Origin: an uncultured Corynebacterium sp.
Lineage (GTDB): Bacteria; Actinomycetota; Actinomycetes; Mycobacteriales; Mycobacteriaceae
DNA: 16,998 bases
Assembly (NCBI RefSeq): GCF_902489365.1
Contig: NZ_CABTZR010000048.1
Span: 1-16,998 of the forward strand
Reading direction: 5' to 3'
The translations under genes and the position numbers were made by a program. This document shows, piece after piece, positions 13,951 to 16,998 of this stretch. Positions within the stretch are counted from its first letter, which is position 1; each line of letters starts with the position of its first letter. Below the pieces are notes generated by a model. The model ran no database searches and had not been told where the DNA came from. It saw only the letters and a list, made by a program, of their open reading frames with translations.

Positions 13951-14724
13951 TTATAAGCCCAGTGTGCTCACCGCATGCTGGGCTTCTTCCATGGTGAACT
14001 GGTCTCCGTATTCGCTGGTGAGCTGCTCGAGTAGCGCTGGGCCGGACATCGGCATCATGTCCTGATAGGTCTCCGCCGCCTCGACGGCTTCAGCGTTCCA
14101 GTCGGCGTTCACCGTGTCGACGGCGTACTGCGCCTGCTCCGGAGTGAACTTCTCGCCGTACTCGGAGGTGAGCTGGTCATAGAGCTTGACCTTGGAGAAG
14201 GCTGCAAACTCTAGGTAATTCTCTGCGGACTCGAGAGCCTCGGCGTTCCAATCCACGTCGATGTTCTCCATCGCATACTGTGCCGCCTCGGGGGTGAATT
14301 GTGAGCCATACTCGGAGGTGAGCTGGTCATAGAGCTTGGCCTCGGAGAAAGCCGAAAAATCCAAGTAGTTCTTCGCGGCGCGGAGCGCATTCTTGAATTC
14401 CTTGGGCTCGGCGTCGTCAGCAGCGTCGTTATCGCTCTGGGTAGATTCCACGTCGGCTGCGGCGTTGTTGATATCGAGCGTCGGGATGCTCAGCACAGCA
14501 TCTAGCGATTCGCTGGCCGTGATGCTCGTGCTTGACTCCGGTGCGGCGGTGTTGGTCGGGTCATCGCTGTCAGACCCTCCATTGAGGGCGGCGCTGCCGA
14601 GCACGAGAACCGCGACTGCTCCCGCGCCCCACTTGAGGCAGCCGCCTTTCTTCTTTTTCTTCGGTTCTGGCTGCTCCGGGTTTGGTTCCGGGGAGAACTG
14701 GGGAGCGGCATAAGGGTTGGACAT
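13951..14724 (-). CDS. Ltp-family repeat protein, membrane-anchored, no lipobox
   Basis: A 257-residue protein with a Pro/Glu-rich cytoplasmic head (MSNPYAAPQFSPEP), a lysine run (22-26), one membrane helix (about 30-48), an acidic Ser/Thr/Asp linker (50-108), and three repeats of exactly 50 residues (about 110-159, 160-209, 210-257), each with QLTSEYG and xQFT/KFT followed by AQ. These match the host-cell-surface lipoprotein (Ltp) domain, known from streptococcal phage TP-J34 superinfection exclusion and common in corynebacterial surface proteins. The only Cys (C29) comes before the helix, so it is not a true lipoprotein. The repeats should face the outside. ATG 14724 follows AGGAGG at a good distance. 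Function in the host is unknown. Confidence 0.85.
   Translation of the reverse strand: MSNPYAAPQFSPEPNPEQPEPKKKKKGGCLKWGAGAVAVLVLGSAALNGGSDSDDPTNTAAPESSTSITASESLDAVLSIPTLDINNAAADVESTQSDNDAADDAEPKEFKNALRAAKNYLDFSAFSEAKLYDQLTSEYGSQFTPEAAQYAMENIDVDWNAEALESAENYLEFAAFSKVKLYDQLTSEYGEKFTPEQAQYAVDTVNADWNAEAVEAAETYQDMMPMSGPALLEQLTSEYGDQFTMEEAQHAVSTLGL
14159..14338 (-). repeat. 150-bp period tandem repeat within the Ltp gene
   Basis: A 30-base run is identical at 14159-14188 and 14309-14338, exactly 150 bases apart, encoding LTSEYG and flanking residues. A third, more diverged unit begins 150 bases further on (LTSEYG codons at 14005-14022). The near-identity of units 1 and 2 suggests recent duplication or ongoing sequence exchange between them. 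Confidence 0.85.
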
Positions 14725-14760
14725 GAGAGAGAACCTCCTGCGTAGGTGAGAGAAGAGAAC

Positions 14761-14775
14761 TCGGCATGGTGCCGA
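14761..14775. promoter_or_regulatory. Short inverted repeat in the Ltp gene leader
   Basis: TCGGCA / TGCCGA around TGG forms a perfect 6-bp stem about 37 bases upstream of the Ltp start codon, in the 124-base gap behind prpR. It may be an operator or a leader hairpin. It has no T-run, so it is not a typical terminator. Confidence 0.25.
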
Positions 14776-14848
14776 ACACGTCTTATCTTGGCAAGCCCAC
14801 CGGACATCGCCGCAGGAAATTCGAAAGCCTAGGCGAAGAGAAGAAAAA

Positions 14849-16156
14849 CTAGGAGGTCGCGTAGGCCGAAACCGGGGTGGCGTTGAGATCAAGGCTGACG
14901 GGCCGGCCCGCCTGCGGGAAGGCGCGCTGCGGGCACGCGGGGCGTGGGCAGGCGGCACAACCCGGGCCGATGGGGGTCGCCTCAGAAGGGGATAGGTTGA
15001 GCGCATCCGCGTAGACCACGCGATCTGCCTGCGCGATATCGCAGCCTAAACCCACGACGAATTCCTTGCGCGGCGTGCCCCAGGCCTGGGCCTGGCCTTG
15101 GACGAAGCGCGCAATCCACAAATAAGTGTGGTCATCGGGCATCGAGGCCACCTGGCGCGTGATGCGGTTTGGCGTTTCAAAAGCTCGGTGCACCACCCAC
15201 AACGGGCAGGAGCCACCACTGCGCGCAAAATGGAAAGCAGTGGAGGACTGGCGCTTGGAGATATTGCCTGCGCGGTCGGTCCGGATGAAGGAGAAGGGAA
15301 CACCTTGGTGGCCGGGTCGCTGTAACGTCGCCAAGCGCTGCGCGGTGGTTTCGAAACCAGTGCCAAAGGCCGTCGCGATGACGTCGATGTCATAGCGCGT
15401 TTCCTCCGCAGTGGCGAGGAACTGGGTATAAGGCATGGTCACGGCGGCGGCAAAATACTGCGCGAGGCCCAGCGTACCAATGGCTTGTGCTTCTTCGCCA
15501 GGTAGTTCGGCGACGAGTTCCGCGCAATGCTCCGGGTAGGCCAGCAGGCAGTATTGGAGGGCCATCTCAAAAACCAGCTGGGATTCCGTAAGTCCCGCGC
15601 GCAGGTGCAGCTCGCGATTGTGGAAAGTGCGTCGGCGCGGGGACGAGGAAGAAAAGCGCGTCGTGACACCGAATTCATCCTGCAAGACGGAAGCCAAGCG
15701 CCCGCGGCGCAGAACTCGGTCCCCGAGCGAATCGGAAAGCTCCTCGGCGGCGATGTCGAGACTGTGGACGTAGTTGTGCGCGTCATAAAAGAAGTCACGC
15801 ACAGCTTCGAAGGGGCCGGGTTCGGTGGGGGCGTGCGCGGCGGCGTCGACAAGCCGGGGCACGAGCTCGGGGAAGCGCCCGCTGAGATCGGTAAGAGTAG
15901 CCTCAGGTGCCTCGGGGAAGAGCTGGCGCAGCTCGGCGAGCGCACGCAGGTCACGGTCCCCGGCGAAGTAGGTGGCATCAACACCGAAGCGCTGAGTCAG
16001 CTGCATGAGGACGGTGACGGTGAGGGGGCGCTGGTCATTCTCCAGCTGATTGAGATAGCTGGTGGATAGCCCCAGCTGCTTCGCCATAGCGGCTTGGGTG
16101 AGTTTGCGTTCCTTGCGTAGTGCGTGGATTCTCGCCCCCGCGTAGTGCTTAGTCAC
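14849..16156 (-). CDS. prpR: PrpR/RamB-type transcriptional regulator (XRE + ScfR family)
   Basis: A 435-residue DNA-binding regulator. Helix-turn-helix: residues about 9-63 (LTQAAMAKQLGLSTSYLNQLE). A middle region (about 150-210) matches the ImmA/IrrE-like fold, but the zinc-protease HExxH is absent (LVFEMALQ). The C-terminal short-chain-fatty-acyl regulator domain carries the stretch RTDRAGNISKRQSSTAF and four cysteines: C372, C400, C403, C408. Relatives sense acyl-CoA or 2-methylcitrate, and the M. tuberculosis one has been reported to hold an Fe-S cluster. It probably controls the divergent prpD operon and itself. GTG 16156 is chosen for the AGGAGG 9 bases upstream. A frame open to 16240 would run through the operator. 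RamB is the main alternative, but context favours PrpR. Confidence 0.85.
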   Translation of the reverse strand: MTKHYAGARIHALRKERKLTQAAMAKQLGLSTSYLNQLENDQRPLTVTVLMQLTQRFGVDATYFAGDRDLRALAELRQLFPEAPEATLTDLSGRFPELVPRLVDAAAHAPTEPGPFEAVRDFFYDAHNYVHSLDIAAEELSDSLGDRVLRRGRLASVLQDEFGVTTRFSSSSPRRRTFHNRELHLRAGLTESQLVFEMALQYCLLAYPEHCAELVAELPGEEAQAIGTLGLAQYFAAAVTMPYTQFLATAEETRYDIDVIATAFGTGFETTAQRLATLQRPGHQGVPFSFIRTDRAGNISKRQSSTAFHFARSGGSCPLWVVHRAFETPNRITRQVASMPDDHTYLWIARFVQGQAQAWGTPRKEFVVGLGCDIAQADRVVYADALNLSPSEATPIGPGCAACPRPACPQRAFPQAGRPVSLDLNATPVSAYATS

Positions 16157-16202
16157 CGTCTGTATCCTCCTAAAAAGCCGCCCTGCCTGGGGATTCCACA
16201 AG

Positions 16203-16230
16203 TTTTGCAAGGAACGCAAATTCCTGCAAC
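16203..16230. promoter_or_regulatory. Candidate PrpR/RamB operator cluster
   Basis: TTTTGCAA (16203-16210), the reverse-strand AATTTGCG (16215-16222) and TGCAA (16225-16229) are close to the TTTGCAA-type sites known for RamB/PrpR. TTGCAAGGAA and TTCCTGCAA face each other as an imperfect inverted repeat. It lies between the two divergent genes, downstream of a possible prpR -10 box (minus-strand TAAACT, 16246-16241). Confidence 0.5.
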
Positions 16231-16251
16231 AGATAGTCACAGTTTACACAT

Positions 16252-16281
16252 GTGGCAGGGCGCACGGGCTGGGGTTAGTGT
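16252..16281 (+). promoter_or_regulatory. Candidate prpD promoter
   Basis: GTGGCA (16252-16257, near TTGnCA) and TAGTGT (16276-16281) are 18 bases apart. Transcription would begin near 16288 and leave a leader of about 34 bases with an AGGAGG ribosome site. Confidence 0.4.
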
Positions 16282-16294
16282 GATTCCTATCGCA
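16279..16294. promoter_or_regulatory. Candidate CRP/GlxR-like site
   Basis: TGTGA-N6-TCGCA matches the TGTGA-N6-TCACA palindrome at all but one base. It overlaps the -10 box and start region of the proposed prpD promoter, a position that would favour repression. Confidence 0.35.
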
Positions 16295-16321
16295 GCCGTT
16301 GTTGTCTAGGAGGAAAACCCG

Positions 16322-16998
16322 TTGATTAACCACGAAGTACGTACCCACAAGTCTGCCGAGGACTTCCCCATCGAAGAGCACCTCGCCTACAAGATCGCCA
16401 AGGTAGCCGCCGATCCCGTCGAGGTTCCGGCTGAGACCACCGAGATGATTATCAACCGCATCATCGATAACGCCTCCGTGGCTGTTGCCTCTGCCACCCG
16501 CCGCCCGGTGACCTCCGCCCGCGTTATTGCGCAGGCCCACCCGGTGCCGGAAGGCGGCGCCACCATCTTCGGCGTGGACGGTAACTACTCCGCCGAGTGG
16601 GCAGCCCTAGCCAACGGCACTGCCGTGCGCGAGCTGGACTACCACGACACCTTCCTCGCCGCCGAGTACTCGCACCCGGGCGATAACATCCCGCCGATTC
16701 TCGCCGTGGCACAGCACAAGGGGCTGACTGGCAAGGACCTCATCCGCGGCCTGGCTACCGGCTACGAAATCCAGGTCAACCTGGTCAAGGGCATTTGCCT
16801 TCACGAGTGGAAGATCGACCACGTGGCGCACCTCGGCCCCTCCGTCGCCGCGGGTATCGGCACCATGTTGAACCTTGACGTCGACACGATCTACCAGGCC
16901 ATCGGCCAGGCTCTCCACACCACGACCGCCACCCGCCAGTCCCGCAAGGGCCTCATCTCCTCCTGGAAGGCTTATGCTCCGGCCTTTGCCGGCAAGAT
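16322..16998 (+). CDS. prpD: 2-methylcitrate dehydratase (N-terminal part)
   Basis: This MmgE/PrpD-family enzyme dehydrates 2-methylcitrate in the methylcitrate cycle that oxidises propionyl-CoA. The first 225 codons are present of about 500; the gene runs off the right edge. INHEVRTHKSAEDFP at the start, LANGTAVRELDYHDTFLA and EYSHPGDNIPPILA near residues 96-130, and HEWKIDHVAHLGPS further on are strongly conserved in PrpD. The likely start is TTG 16322, with AGGAGG 9 bases upstream and no ATG or GTG nearby in frame. Divergent from prpR. prpB and prpC would be expected beyond the edge. Confidence 0.95.
   Translation, partial: MINHEVRTHKSAEDFPIEEHLAYKIAKVAADPVEVPAETTEMIINRIIDNASVAVASATRRPVTSARVIAQAHPVPEGGATIFGVDGNYSAEWAALANGTAVRELDYHDTFLAAEYSHPGDNIPPILAVAQHKGLTGKDLIRGLATGYEIQVNLVKGICLHEWKIDHVAHLGPSVAAGIGTMLNLDVDTIYQAIGQALHTTTATRQSRKGLISSWKAYAPAFAGK

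Noticed and set aside
13947..13959. GGCTT/AAGCC hairpin as a bidirectional terminator between lpdA and the Ltp gene
   Set aside because: The stem is only 5 bp with a 3-base loop, has no T-run, and includes the stop codon of the Ltp gene.
13951..14724. Ltp gene as the remnant of a prophage
   Set aside because: No integrase, attachment repeat, phage structural gene or base-composition break is visible around it; Ltp-like proteins are also ordinary corynebacterial chromosome genes.
16157..16240. Longer N-terminus for PrpR
   Set aside because: It would place coding sequence over the operator-like cluster, and the GTG at 16156 has AGGAGG at good spacing.

Overview
The window is chromosomal DNA from a high-GC actinobacterium, almost certainly a Corynebacterium. 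The partial isocitrate dehydrogenase at the left edge, the uracil phosphoribosyltransferase and the partial PrpD at the right edge all read like close relatives of their C. glutamicum counterparts as I remember them. Species is not determined. Coding is dense, no gene-free stretch reaches 300 bases, and I see no rRNA, tRNA, CRISPR array, insertion sequence or integrase.

Layout. At 1-374 (minus) lies the start of monomeric NADP-isocitrate dehydrogenase. After a 173-bp divergent gap comes a plus-strand run: MFS exporter, exonuclease III, a 63-residue membrane protein, tryptophanyl-tRNA synthetase, a YihY/YhjD membrane protein, and an RDD membrane protein with a J-like head. A minus-strand D,D-carboxypeptidase overlaps the RDD gene tail to tail. 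It is transcribed divergently from a plus-strand adenosine-deaminase homologue that has lost most catalytic residues. Then come three minus-strand genes (internally duplicated unknown protein, NlpC/P60 hydrolase without signal peptide, EspC-like small protein). These are followed by plus-strand upp, an M20 amidohydrolase and an LpdA-type flavoprotein. A minus-strand repeat protein of the Ltp family and prpR follow, and prpR is divergent from prpD (2-methylcitrate dehydratase), cut by the right edge.

Function. Most of the window is core metabolism: TCA cycle, DNA repair, translation, uracil salvage, peptidoglycan trimming, propionate oxidation. From memory, the order resembles the M. tuberculosis stretch Rv3303c-Rv3339c (lpdA, amiA1/amiB1, upp, Rv3311, add, dacB1, a YhjD-like protein, trpS, icd), so it appears to be an old, shared actinobacterial block. 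The prp genes at the right form a ligand-controlled catabolic unit with PrpR-type and CRP/GlxR-like sites in the shared intergenic region.

The least ordinary parts are: (1) the EspC-like/NlpC-P60 gene pair, which looks like a candidate type VII secretion substrate pair; (2) the adenosine-deaminase pseudoenzyme; (3) the Ltp-repeat protein with three exact 50-residue units and no lipobox; (4) two places where the TAG stop codon of one gene is also the start of a TAGACT -10 box for a probably leaderless next gene. I did not find a clearly new multi-gene system.
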